From CAVVUC01 sp963751395 (GTDB lineage Bacteria; Verrucomicrobiota; Verrucomicrobiia; Chthoniobacterales; Chthoniobacteraceae), in NCBI GenBank assembly GCA_963751395.1, contig CAVVUC010000002.1, forward strand, positions 434,001 through 498,000: 64,000 nt of DNA, given 5' to 3'. The notes below the pieces were generated by a model. It worked only from the letters and a program-made list of their open reading frames with translations. It did no database searches and was not told where the DNA came from. The number at the start of each line of letters is the position of its first letter. The stretch's first letter is position 1. Positions 1-9,087 of the stretch are shown one piece after another. The translations under genes were made by a program, and so were the position numbers.

Positions 1-2
1 CC

Positions 3-65
3 GAAGACGATGGCCAGCGCTGGTATCGGTTGGGTTCGCTGAACTTGAAAACTTCATCACCATGA
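3..65 (+). CDS. 3' end of an upstream gene (partial)
   Basis: Frame 3 is open from the window edge and ends at a TGA at 63-65, giving a 20-residue tail that ends in SLNLKTSSP. The stop overlaps the ATG of the next gene in an ATGA arrangement, the same coupling seen between later genes of this run. That overlap is the main reason to believe the reading frame. The tail is too short to assign a function. Confidence 0.45.
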   Translation, partial: EDDGQRWYRLGSLNLKTSSP

Positions 66-1741
66 TTTCCACAAGGTGGCCGATTCAAGCTGTGGGTGAG
101 ATATGCGGACTAGTCGCTCTCTTCGCCTTGCTGACGTGGCCGTGTGCCGCTCAGGACACCTCGTCCAACGCCACAAAACCAACCCCTGTTGGTAACGTGA
201 CCTCCCATTCCCAGGGACTCCACGGCTACATCGGCTTCGGCCACGAGAAGCTTCCGGCCGATGGCGGCTACAACGCGGGCATGGGCTTCTATGCCGCCGT
301 CTGGCCGCTGACGGATCAGCCGCTGGCCGGTTTCCAAATCGGTCTGCCGGGCACGTGGATTCAGCCCGACAACTCGGACAACCAGGACAAACCGCTCGCG
401 CCGGAGGGCACGCGCGCGCGCAAGTGGCCGGAGCGCGGCCCGACGTGGAGCAGCGTCTTTCAGACCGTGGAAGGCGGCCTGGGTTACTGGGCGGGCAACC
501 ATTTCCGCTACGGTCCGCCGAAGTTCAGCATGAACGGCACGCCGCAATGCTACGACTACGAAATCGGCTCGCCCGGCTGGTCCTTCTTCTACAGCAACGA
601 GGCGCTGCCCGATGATCGCCTCGGCATTGCGCAGTTGAGCAACCGCCTGCTGATTCCTCCCGATGGGCTGCCGTTCCAGGGCAATCCCAACGGCGAGTTC
701 CTCGGCTACACCTGGATGGCGCTGCCATTCACGGATTCCACTGCCGGCGATCCGCCGACGGGCGATCAGAGTTGGACCTGCTTTCTCAGCGCCGCCAACT
801 TCAAAGGCCCGATCGCCTACTACATTCCCGAGACCTGGAGCAAGATCGGCAGGTTGTTCAACGATCCGTTCCTCCACGGCCGCGGCCTCGACGCCCGTCC
901 CGGCAAAATGGGCGGCGGCGCCATGGAGATCAACACCGTGCCGTGCTCCGATTCCAGGGACGAGCAGGGAACGGCCTACTCCAAGCTGCCCAAACTGCAA
1001 TTCCCGGTGGACGCCGATGGCCGCGCCTACCTGGTTCAGGACGTCACTTACTACTCGAAGACCGCGCTCTACGACGCCTTCAAGGCCTGGCGGGATGGCG
1101 GACCAACTTGCTCCGGACAATTTGACGGAAAGGGCGCGTGGAAACCGAAACTCAATACGCACACGACGCGCTACACCCAGGCGGGCAGGAAAATCACCGG
1201 CGTGGAGAAAATTTTCGACACCCGCATTTTCGAAGGCAACGTGTGGGGGTTGCAGTGGTCCAACTCCGACAGCGCAGCGAAAGGCATTTTCCCGCAATAC
1301 TACAAGCATGTCGGCGAGGAGCGCGTGGCCGTGCCGGCAGAAGATGTGCCCGCAGAAACCAAACTCCTCAAGCAGGAATTCAAGCAGGCCAAGATGGGAG
1401 CGCCATACACCTCGCCCGGCGGAGGTGCGTGGACTGAGCCCGGCCCGAAGCTTGGACCGTTCACCACCCGGCTCGGTGATGGTTCGGTGGTGACCTATTC
1501 CTGGTATCGTTTCGTGGACCAACCGTCCTTCCAGCAATACCACTGGAGCGCGGAGAAAAAGGCGAAGCTGCAGGCGTTGGTGGAAAAACTGCATGCGAAC
1601 TGGCCATCGGACCGCAACTACATGCCCCCGCCCACGCGGGGGAAATTGGTGGTGCTCGATCCCTCGCTACTCGTCACACCGCCCCCGGGTCTTGAGGCGG
1701 GCTACGTCCCCATTGTCACCCGTCAGGCAGCGAAAGAATAA
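62..1741 (+). CDS. Secreted protein of unknown function, paralogue of the gene at 17367
   Basis: A 559-residue protein with an N-terminal signal sequence (hydrophobic stretch around residues 14-30 ending near CAAQ). I do not recognise the family. It is clearly paralogous to the product at 17367-19016: both share a block around GGFSLYAAAWPL / MGFYAAVWPL, a GTW(M/I) motif, FKGP, LGDGSVVTY and a C-terminal block ending GYVPI(V/A)TRQ. The protein is rich in Trp, Gly and Pro, consistent with an extracellular beta-rich fold. It starts the plus-strand run of secreted polysaccharide enzymes, so a role in binding or degrading the same glycan is likely but only inferred. The ATG overlaps the stop of the upstream gene. 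Confidence 0.85.
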   Translation: MISTRWPIQAVGEICGLVALFALLTWPCAAQDTSSNATKPTPVGNVTSHSQGLHGYIGFGHEKLPADGGYNAGMGFYAAVWPLTDQPLAGFQIGLPGTWIQPDNSDNQDKPLAPEGTRARKWPERGPTWSSVFQTVEGGLGYWAGNHFRYGPPKFSMNGTPQCYDYEIGSPGWSFFYSNEALPDDRLGIAQLSNRLLIPPDGLPFQGNPNGEFLGYTWMALPFTDSTAGDPPTGDQSWTCFLSAANFKGPIAYYIPETWSKIGRLFNDPFLHGRGLDARPGKMGGGAMEINTVPCSDSRDEQGTAYSKLPKLQFPVDADGRAYLVQDVTYYSKTALYDAFKAWRDGGPTCSGQFDGKGAWKPKLNTHTTRYTQAGRKITGVEKIFDTRIFEGNVWGLQWSNSDSAAKGIFPQYYKHVGEERVAVPAEDVPAETKLLKQEFKQAKMGAPYTSPGGGAWTEPGPKLGPFTTRLGDGSVVTYSWYRFVDQPSFQQYHWSAEKKAKLQALVEKLHANWPSDRNYMPPPTRGKLVVLDPSLLVTPPPGLEAGYVPIVTRQAAKE

Positions 1742-1764
1742 ACCAGCCACGCCCGATCTGAACC

Positions 1765-3717
1765 ATGAAACACACACGTCAACTCATTCCCGTGTTGCTT
1801 TTTGCCATGGTGTCCGCAGCCGACGGCCAATCGGCGTCTGAACGCTATGCGGATTATGAAAAACTTGTGGCGGAAACCCACAAAGCCTCGCTCAAGCTGC
1901 GTGAAGAGGCTTTGCGCAAAACCATCGCCAAAGACTCGGCCTGGCCCCAGGGCATCTGGGGCGACAACCTCTGGACCCTCTCGGCTCTCTATCTGAATGA
2001 GAAGGTGGATGAGGCCAACGCGCGCCTGCTCAAGCAGGCGAGCGACTACATCGACAGGATCCAGAAACACGGGAGCCAACCCATCGCCACTCCGGAGGAG
2101 CCTGGAAATGCGCCATGGACCTTCTTTTCCGTCACCGACTATGTGCGGACCCTCTGCCTCTTCCACTCGAAGAGTCCGCATTTTCCCGGCCGCCTGAAGC
2201 CGGAAACCGAAGCCGCGATGAAAGAGGCGGTCTTTCTGTGGGTCAGCCAGGAAAGCCGGATCGCCGACACCGGCATGGATAACCTGTTCCTGCTGCTCGG
2301 CACGGAGAACCACGACCTGAACCGGCGGCCGAACTACTATCTCATCACCGCTTTGTTGCAGGACGATCCGGCTTACCGCAACCTGAAGCTCGCGGACGGG
2401 CACACGGTTGCGGAACATGCCGATGCCTACACGAAGTTCCTGCGGGAATGGCCAGGCAGCCGGGCGCGAACGGGACTTTGGGTCGAGGTCGGTTCGAACA
2501 CCTATCAGAAATACTCCTGGCCGGCCCTATTCAACTTGCACGAACTCGCCCCCGATCCCGTCATCAGGGAACGCTTCGGCCTGCTGCTCGATCTCGCTTT
2601 CGTCGAAGAGGAACAGATTTCGGTGAAAGGGCGGCGCGGAGGAGGACGCAGCCGGGCGAACTACGAAGCCAATGCTTTCGAATCCTACAAGAATCTGCTC
2701 TATGCCCCGGAAGGACAGCCGGCGGGATCGAGTCATTCGCGCGTGATCGAGACCAGTCGCTACCAACTGCCCGCCGAGGCTATTCTCCTGCGCTACCGGA
2801 CTTTCCCGGCGGAACAACCCTTTGTCATCCGCAACCGCGTCCTCGGGGAGATGGAGGCTTCCGAGTCAAAAGAGAATTCGGGAGAACGCCTGACCGCCAA
2901 CGCTGCATTGGTCAACTATGCCTACCGCGCATCCTCCTATCTCCTCGGCTGCACTCTTCAAAACCCAGCCCTGACCATGCGTGATCCAACGACCGGCGGC
3001 TTGGTCCTTAAATACTCCGGAATCTCCCGCCAGAAGCGCACCTGCGGAATGCTTTTCGATGACCCCGACAGCGCGACCATCAGCGGGGTTTATCCCGCCG
3101 TCGAGCACATCGGCGGCGGACGTTCGCAGCATTCGTTCTGGAGCGTCCAGCATGAGAACGTGCTCTTCCTCCAGCGCATCGCCTCGGGCAAGGACAGCCT
3201 CAGCTCCTACAACACAGGGCGCCTCGGCATTCGCTTCGATGGCGCCGGCCTCGAGAAGATTGAGGAGGATGGCTGGATCTTTGCGAGCAACGGCAAGGCT
3301 TTCGTCGGTGCGAAGTTCCTGGACGGACCTTATCAGTGGGACGAAAAACACGTGGAAGCCATGCCGGCAAAATTCGCCGGCCCTCGCGACACCACCCGCA
3401 TCCTGATTCATGCCGGCGATGCCGCGAGCTACGGTACATTTGCCCGCTTCCGTGAGGCGGTGCGCACCAATCCACTGCAAGTCACCGCCGATCAGGTGAA
3501 CTACCACATTGGAAAACAGCATATCGAAATGAACCGCTACGATGCCGCGGCGCCGGAAATTTTCACGCTTCCCCGCATCAATGAAACCCCCATCGATCTC
3601 CGGCCTTCGACCACTTATCAAAGCCCATATCTCAACGGGAACTTCGGGAGCGACCGCATCACCGTCACCGTTGGTCCCATCAAGCGGGTCCTGGACTTCT
3701 CGGAGGAGAGTCAATGA
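1765..3717 (+). CDS. Secreted protein, possibly alpha/alpha-toroid polysaccharide-active
   Basis: A 650-residue protein. Residues 1-22 form a signal peptide beginning MKHTRQLIPV, which is also used at 10562 and, with changes, at 3787. The first half is helical with repeated Trp, Tyr and Asn motifs (for example GIWGDNLWTLSALY, DTGMDNLFLLLGTENHD), as in alpha/alpha-toroid lyases and hydrolases. The second half is more beta-rich, containing GGGRSQHSFWSVQHEN. This two-part layout resembles heparinase II/III-like or alginate-lyase-like enzymes, but I see no motif that settles a family. It lies 23 bases after the preceding gene in the same run, so it probably acts in the periplasm or outside the cell on the same substrate as the neighbouring sulfatases. 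Confidence 0.8.
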   Translation: MKHTRQLIPVLLFAMVSAADGQSASERYADYEKLVAETHKASLKLREEALRKTIAKDSAWPQGIWGDNLWTLSALYLNEKVDEANARLLKQASDYIDRIQKHGSQPIATPEEPGNAPWTFFSVTDYVRTLCLFHSKSPHFPGRLKPETEAAMKEAVFLWVSQESRIADTGMDNLFLLLGTENHDLNRRPNYYLITALLQDDPAYRNLKLADGHTVAEHADAYTKFLREWPGSRARTGLWVEVGSNTYQKYSWPALFNLHELAPDPVIRERFGLLLDLAFVEEEQISVKGRRGGGRSRANYEANAFESYKNLLYAPEGQPAGSSHSRVIETSRYQLPAEAILLRYRTFPAEQPFVIRNRVLGEMEASESKENSGERLTANAALVNYAYRASSYLLGCTLQNPALTMRDPTTGGLVLKYSGISRQKRTCGMLFDDPDSATISGVYPAVEHIGGGRSQHSFWSVQHENVLFLQRIASGKDSLSSYNTGRLGIRFDGAGLEKIEEDGWIFASNGKAFVGAKFLDGPYQWDEKHVEAMPAKFAGPRDTTRILIHAGDAASYGTFARFREAVRTNPLQVTADQVNYHIGKQHIEMNRYDAAAPEIFTLPRINETPIDLRPSTTYQSPYLNGNFGSDRITVTVGPIKRVLDFSEESQ

Positions 3718-3786
3718 AATGCCATGACAAAAGAAAACAATTTAACCGACAACAAATAAACCCTCAACCTCAACACTGTTTTAAGG

Positions 3787-4659
3787 ATGAAACCCGCACG
3801 CCAACTCATTCCCATCTTCCTTTTGGTCGCTGTGTCCGCATCCGTGATGCTGCGCGCGGCAGAACCGGTCGAACTGCTTTACACCCAGGCGGGCAGCGAC
3901 CCGCCATTCGCTGAAGTCCTGAAGGGCGGTGGCGTCACGCCCGGCGAGAAATTCTCCAAAGGTCCGGTTCTTGGTTCCCGTATCCATGTGAACCGCGAAC
4001 TGCTGGAAAAGCAGGTCGGCAAGATCGGCCCCATCCCTGAAGACATCAGCCTCCACACGGAGGTCTGCGGGGATAACATTCGCCGCAAGGATTTTGGCAA
4101 GTGGACGCGCTGGTATCAGGAGGACGCCAACGTCCAGATTTTCCGCCTGTTCAAGGGCGAACAAAACGTCCGTGGTGGCATTGGGGAAAAGGGTTCGCCC
4201 GGACGCATTGAAGCCTTCTCGCGCAGCCTGACCGTCGCTCCCGGAACCTGGCGCGAGTGGGAAGGGACCTATACCATCGTCCATCCGGTTGGCGCCTGCC
4301 TTTTCCAATTGATGCACGAGGGCAGCCTCTGGCCCATGCACATCGACATGACGGACAAGGGGGAAATCCACTTCTTGCGGCGCAGACCCGTGCCCGGCAT
4401 GGAGCGGGAAATCTCGCTGGCAAAAGACAGGGTGGGCAAATCCATCAGCATCAGGGTCCGGGCAAACGGGCAGGAGTTTGAAGTCTATCAGAAAGATCCG
4501 CTGGATTCCGGTCCATGGAAGCTGGTGACCAAAGGCACCGGCCCCAAAGCGGAGGGCAACAAGATCCAGTTCCGGTGGGGAATGTATTGCGGCTCGAAAA
4601 AAGGCCAAACCGTCCCCAATGATGCCCTGCTCTTTGTCACCGGCGTCACGATCCGGTGA
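3787..4659 (+). CDS. Secreted jelly-roll, polysaccharide-lyase-like protein
   Basis: A 290-residue protein with signal peptide MKPARQLIPI... ending near LRAAE. The rest looks like a beta-sandwich. It has the spaced motifs WEGTYTIVHP, ACLFQLMHEG, WPMHIDM and, near the C-terminus, FRWGMYCGS followed by a closing strand (ALLFVTGVTIR). Jelly-roll polysaccharide lyases of the alginate, glucuronan and heparin-lyase type carry similar spaced blocks, including an FRWGxY-like strand, so a lyase or carbohydrate-binding role is a reasonable guess. I cannot point to a verified catalytic pair. It sits between the putative toroid protein and the first sulfatase. Confidence 0.7.
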   Translation: MKPARQLIPIFLLVAVSASVMLRAAEPVELLYTQAGSDPPFAEVLKGGGVTPGEKFSKGPVLGSRIHVNRELLEKQVGKIGPIPEDISLHTEVCGDNIRRKDFGKWTRWYQEDANVQIFRLFKGEQNVRGGIGEKGSPGRIEAFSRSLTVAPGTWREWEGTYTIVHPVGACLFQLMHEGSLWPMHIDMTDKGEIHFLRRRPVPGMEREISLAKDRVGKSISIRVRANGQEFEVYQKDPLDSGPWKLVTKGTGPKAEGNKIQFRWGMYCGSKKGQTVPNDALLFVTGVTIR

Positions 4660-4694
4660 TTCAGACCGAAGCAACAAATGAAAACCAAAGCCAA

Positions 4695-6200
4695 ATGAAG
4701 CTTCGACTCATCCACTCAAAGCCCGTGCTCGCCCTGCGCGCCGCCCTGTTGCTGGCGCCGCTCGCCCCACTGCACGCCGCCAATGCTTCGCGTCCCAACA
4801 TCATCCTCGTCATGCCTGACGATCTCGGGTACGGCGACTATGCGTGCCTGGGGAATCCCCTCACGCATACCCCGACAATCGACTCTTTCCGGAAGCAAAG
4901 CCTGCTTTTTACGCAAATGCACGTGAGCCCGACCTGTTCGCCCACGCGCGCCGCGTTGATGAGCGGGCGGCACGAGTTCAAGAATGGCGTTACCCACACC
5001 ATTCTCGAACGCGAGCGTCTGAACCCCAGGACGGTGACCTTGGCGCAGATGCTCAAGACGACCGGTTACACCACGGGCATCTTCGGCAAGTGGCATCTGG
5101 GCGACGAGGAAGCCTATCGTCCTGAAAACCGCGGCTTCGACGAGGTTTATATCCATGGCGGCGGCGGGATCGGGCAGACCTATCCGGGGTCCTGCGGCGA
5201 CGCGCCGGGCAACTCGAACATCGACCCGGCCCTCTGGCATAATGGCATGTGGGAGAAGACCAGGGGCTACGCCACGGACTTGTTCTTCGCCCAAGCCATA
5301 AAGTGGATGGACGCCAGACGCTCCGCCGGAAAGCCGTTCTTCGCCTACATTCCGCTCAATGCCGCGCACGCGCCGCACGTGGTGCCCGGGGAGTATTACA
5401 AACAATATCTCGGCAAGCCCGGCGTCAGCGAGGACACGGCCAAGTTCTTCGGAATGATCGAAAACATCGACACCAACTTTGGCCGGCTGCTGCAGCAGCT
5501 CGACGCATGGAAAATCGCCGACAACACGCTGGTCATCTATCTGGGCACTGACAACGGCGGCACGGCGGGCGTGAGCATTTTCAACGCCGGCATGCGCGGC
5601 GGCAAGGGGTCGCCTTATCAGGGCGGCACGCGCGCGCCGTGCTTCTTCCGCTGGCCGGCCGGCGGCATTCCTGCCGGCGCGGATTGCGACGCCTTGAGCT
5701 CTCACATCGACCTCCTCCCCACGCTCGCGGAAATCACCGGGGCGACACTGTCTGATGAGGCGAGGAAGCAGGTCGAGGGACGCAGCCTTCTGCCCCTGCT
5801 CAAGAACCCGAAAGCCGAGTGGCCGGACCGCTTCCTGGTGCATCATCCCGGCCGCTGGGGGAAAGGCAGGGCGGCGGAGTCGAAATTCAGAGGGTGCGCG
5901 ATTCAGAACGCGCGATTCACGCTGGTGAACAACGCCGAACTTTACGACCTGAAGGCCGATCCGGGGGAAACGAAGAACGTCCTTGCCGAGCATCCGGAAG
6001 TCGCTGCCAGCCTGCGCGCGGCTTACGACAGATGGTGGAGCGAAATCCTTCCCCTGCTGGTCAACGAGAACGCCGTCGGCCCGAAAATCAACCCGATGAA
6101 GGAACTCTATTGGAAACAGTTCGGCGGCAAGCCTGATGCGAAACTGCTTGAAAAGATGAACCCGCAGAAGAAATCCGCAGGAACCGCAACAGGTTCCTAG
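4695..6200 (+). CDS. Sulfatase 1 (arylsulfatase-type, formylglycine-dependent)
   Basis: A 501-residue secreted sulfatase. The reading frame is open from a GTG at 4656, but the ATG at 4695 begins a good signal peptide (MKLRLIHSKP... LHAANA), so I use that. The metal-binding start of the fold is NIILVMPDDLGYGD. The active-site signature C-S-P-T-R has its Cys near residue 81, which in this family is converted to formylglycine by FGE (not encoded here). GKWHLG and TDNGG are the other conserved metal and sulfate-binding blocks. It removes sulfate esters, most likely from a polysaccharide, in the periplasm or outside. First of four consecutive sulfatase genes. Confidence 0.95.
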   Translation: MKLRLIHSKPVLALRAALLLAPLAPLHAANASRPNIILVMPDDLGYGDYACLGNPLTHTPTIDSFRKQSLLFTQMHVSPTCSPTRAALMSGRHEFKNGVTHTILERERLNPRTVTLAQMLKTTGYTTGIFGKWHLGDEEAYRPENRGFDEVYIHGGGGIGQTYPGSCGDAPGNSNIDPALWHNGMWEKTRGYATDLFFAQAIKWMDARRSAGKPFFAYIPLNAAHAPHVVPGEYYKQYLGKPGVSEDTAKFFGMIENIDTNFGRLLQQLDAWKIADNTLVIYLGTDNGGTAGVSIFNAGMRGGKGSPYQGGTRAPCFFRWPAGGIPAGADCDALSSHIDLLPTLAEITGATLSDEARKQVEGRSLLPLLKNPKAEWPDRFLVHHPGRWGKGRAAESKFRGCAIQNARFTLVNNAELYDLKADPGETKNVLAEHPEVAASLRAAYDRWWSEILPLLVNENAVGPKINPMKELYWKQFGGKPDAKLLEKMNPQKKSAGTATGS

Positions 6201-6243
6201 GATCAGGAACCCAAAAAGCAGAAACACCCAAAGAACAAGAACC

Positions 6244-7722
6244 TTGAAACACCTCTTCACGCTCCTCGCAATGCTGCTTGTCGCGCAGTTCCCGGCGCTG
6301 CACGCCGCCGGGCAACAAAAGCAGAAGCCCAACATCATTTTCATCCTCGCCGATGATCTTGGTTATGGCGATGTGCACTGCCTCGGCGGCGAGCGGAGCA
6401 AGATCGCCACGCCGAACATTGACCGGCTGGCGGCGGGCGGGATGGTCTTTACCGAGGCGCACTCGGGTTCCTCCGTCTGCACGCCGACCCGCTACGGCAT
6501 CCTCACCGGGCGCTACAGCTGGCGCACGCGCCTGCAGAAAGGCGTGCTGAATGGCTACAGCGAACCGCTGATTGCCGCGGACCGGCTTACGGTGCCAGCC
6601 TTGCTGAAGCAGCACGGCTATGCGACGGCATGCATCGGCAAGTGGCACCTCGGCATGGATGTTTCCAAGAAGGATCCGCAAGCGCTGGTCGGCGATGGCC
6701 CGACAACGCGCGGCTTTGATTATTACTTTGGCATCAGCGCGTCGCTGGACATGCCGCCGTTTGCCTTCATCGAGAACAATCGTTTCACGGAAGCGCCCAC
6801 GGCTGAAAAAAAGTTCCAGCGCAAAGGCGCCGCGGCACCGGGATTCGAGGCGGTGGATGTGCTGCCGACGCTCACGCGCAAGGCCGTCGAGCACATCGGC
6901 GCGCAGGCCAAGGCGGGCAAGCCGTTCTTTCTCTATCTGCCGCTGAATTCCCCTCACACGCCGATCGTGCCGACCGAGGAATGGCAGGGCAAAAGCGGCC
7001 TCGGTGCTTATGGTGATTTCGTGATGGAAACTGACTGGGCGCTCGGCGAGCTGGTCGCGTCGCTGGAGAAAAACGGAATCGCAGGTAATACGCTGGTGAT
7101 CCTGACCAGCGACAATGGGTGCTCGCCAGCCGCCGGCATTCCAGACTTGGAGAAGCAGGGACATTTTCCCAGCGAACTGCGGCGCGGACACAAAGCCGAC
7201 ATCTGGGACGGCGGCCACCACATTCCTTTCATCGCGCGCTTGCCAAACCGGATCAAGCCTGGCACGCGGAGCGACCAACTCATCTGTCTCACCGACCTGA
7301 TGGCGACTTGTGCCGAGATCGTCGGCGCGAAGCTGCCGGACAATGCGGGCGAAGACAGCGTGAGCATCCTGCCGGCGCTGCTGGGAACGGCGGACAAACC
7401 TTTGCAAGAGGCCGTGGTCCATCATTCCATCAGCGGCGGCTTCGCAATCCGACAAGGTCAGTGGAAGCTCGAACTCTGCAGCGGCAGCGCCGGCTGGAGC
7501 AAGGGCGGCGACGGTGAATCGACCCAGCTTTATGACATGAGCAAGGATGTCGGGGAACGCACCAACGAATACAAGTCGCATCCCGAGATCGTCACGCGGC
7601 TGACGAAGCTGCTGGAGAAATACATTGCCGATGGTCGCAGCACGCCCGGTGCACCTCAGAAAAACGACGCTGCGATCGTCGTCCGAGAAAAAGCCGCGCG
7701 CATCGATGAGACGGCCAATTAA
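6244..7722 (+). CDS. Sulfatase 2 (arylsulfatase-type)
   Basis: A 492-residue secreted sulfatase. The start codon is TTG at 6244, chosen because it gives a complete signal peptide (MKHLFTLLAML... LHAAG); the next in-frame ATG would shorten it. Conserved blocks are NIIFILADDLGYGD, the active-site C-T-P-T-R (Cys near residue 79), GKWHLG and TSDNG. It resembles the frameshifted sulfatase 4 closely: both have the same C-terminal LPDNAGEDSVSILP block and an ending like RSTPGAPQKN, so the two are probably duplicates. It lies 43 bases downstream of sulfatase 1. Confidence 0.95.
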   Translation: MKHLFTLLAMLLVAQFPALHAAGQQKQKPNIIFILADDLGYGDVHCLGGERSKIATPNIDRLAAGGMVFTEAHSGSSVCTPTRYGILTGRYSWRTRLQKGVLNGYSEPLIAADRLTVPALLKQHGYATACIGKWHLGMDVSKKDPQALVGDGPTTRGFDYYFGISASLDMPPFAFIENNRFTEAPTAEKKFQRKGAAAPGFEAVDVLPTLTRKAVEHIGAQAKAGKPFFLYLPLNSPHTPIVPTEEWQGKSGLGAYGDFVMETDWALGELVASLEKNGIAGNTLVILTSDNGCSPAAGIPDLEKQGHFPSELRRGHKADIWDGGHHIPFIARLPNRIKPGTRSDQLICLTDLMATCAEIVGAKLPDNAGEDSVSILPALLGTADKPLQEAVVHHSISGGFAIRQGQWKLELCSGSAGWSKGGDGESTQLYDMSKDVGERTNEYKSHPEIVTRLTKLLEKYIADGRSTPGAPQKNDAAIVVREKAARIDETAN

Positions 7723-7740
7723 AAAATCAAGGCGCAACCC

Positions 7741-9087
7741 ATGAAGACAATCACCGCATTCTTCCTGCTCGCAATCATGCCGCTGCCCGTGCTGCGTGCC
7801 GCCGATGCGCCGCCGCCCAAACGCAACGTCGTCTTTCTTCTCGCCGATGATTTGCGGCCGGATTGCCTCAGCATGTTCGGGCATCCGGTCGTCAAGACGC
7901 CGAATCTCGACAAGCTGCTCACCAACGGATTCGCCTTTCGCAACGCCTACGTGCTCGGGTCGAACAGCGGCGCGGTCTGCATGCCCAGCCGCACGATGAT
8001 TCAAACCGGGCAAAGTTATCTGCGCAAGAACCCCACCCCACCGACGCTCGCGCAGACGATCAAGGCCGCTGGATTCACCTCGATTCGCAGCGGCAAACAT
8101 GGTAACAATCCGAGCCAACTGGACAAAGATTTTGACCAGCATGTGGATGGCGGCGAGGACGCCGCGCGCAATGCCGACAATATCATCGCCTTCATCAAGG
8201 AGCACGCCGGACAGAAGCCGCTTTTCCTCTACTTTGCGCCGCACGAGCCGCACGACCCGCAGCACGCAACCGAGGAGTTTTACCAAAAGTATAAGCCGCA
8301 GGACATTCCCCTGCCGGTCAACTTCCTGCCGTTGCATCCCTTCGACAATGGCGAGATGACGGTGCGCGACGAGAAGACGCTGCCGTGGCCGCGCACTAGG
8401 GAGAACGTCACCGGAAAACTTGCGCGTTACTATGCTTCCGCGTCCTATTTCGACCAGCAAGCCGGGCGCATCATCGAGGCGTTGAAACAAGCCGGCCAAT
8501 TCGACAATACCGTCTTCATCGTGGCCGGCGACAACGGACTTTCGCTCGGCGAACACGGCTTGCTCGGCAAACAGAACCTCTACGAATTTGGCGGCATGCA
8601 CGTGCCGTTGATTTTTGCCGGCCCGGGCATTTCCAAAGGCGAATCAAAGGCGCTCGCGCACTTGTTCGACCTTTATCCGACGCTCTGCGATCTGGCCGGC
8701 ATTCCCGTGCCAGCCGGATTGGACGCGAAAAGCCTCGCGCCGGTCATTAGGGGCGAGAAGTCAAAGGTGCGCGACTGTCTGTTTACCGCCTATCGCAATT
8801 GCCAGCGTTCCATCCGCGACGACCGATGGAAACTGATCCGCTATCCACTCATCGACAAGACCCAACTCTTCGACCTGCAAGCCGACCCACACGAGATGAC
8901 CGACCTCGCCGGCAAGCCGGAATCCGAGGGCAAAATCAAGGAGCTGACCACGTTGCTGGAAAAAACGCGGCAAGAATACGGCGACAGCGCGCCGCTGCAT
9001 GTCGCCAGTCCAGCACCGGCCGCATGGACTCCACCAACAGCCGGCAGCGAACAACCAAGAAAGAAGAAGGCAAAAGCAAAACCATGA
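7741..9087 (+). CDS. Sulfatase 3 (iduronate-2-sulfatase-like)
   Basis: A 448-residue secreted sulfatase with signal peptide MKTITAFFLL... VLRAAD. It has NVVFLLADDLRPD at the metal site, which is typical of the iduronate-2-sulfatase-like branch rather than the DDLGYGD type of its neighbours. The active-site signature is C-M-P-S-R with Cys near residue 80. SGKHGNN replaces the usual GKWHLG block, and GDNGLSLGEHGLLGK is the second metal/sulfate block. The C-terminus is Lys-rich. Its stop codon overlaps the start of sulfatase 4 (ATGA at 9084-9087), suggesting translational coupling. Substrate specificity probably differs from sulfatases 1, 2 and 4. Confidence 0.93.
   Translation: MKTITAFFLLAIMPLPVLRAADAPPPKRNVVFLLADDLRPDCLSMFGHPVVKTPNLDKLLTNGFAFRNAYVLGSNSGAVCMPSRTMIQTGQSYLRKNPTPPTLAQTIKAAGFTSIRSGKHGNNPSQLDKDFDQHVDGGEDAARNADNIIAFIKEHAGQKPLFLYFAPHEPHDPQHATEEFYQKYKPQDIPLPVNFLPLHPFDNGEMTVRDEKTLPWPRTRENVTGKLARYYASASYFDQQAGRIIEALKQAGQFDNTVFIVAGDNGLSLGEHGLLGKQNLYEFGGMHVPLIFAGPGISKGESKALAHLFDLYPTLCDLAGIPVPAGLDAKSLAPVIRGEKSKVRDCLFTAYRNCQRSIRDDRWKLIRYPLIDKTQLFDLQADPHEMTDLAGKPESEGKIKELTTLLEKTRQEYGDSAPLHVASPAPAAWTPPTAGSEQPRKKKAKAKP

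Noticed and set aside
6088..8601. Long minus-strand open frame of 837 codons
   Set aside because: It lies antisense to two sulfatases with intact catalytic motifs. High GC and codon bias keep the opposite frame open; its translation is Arg/Val-rich with no recognisable motif. The same applies to 110-1594, 4716-6344, 11690-12820 and 14051-16141.
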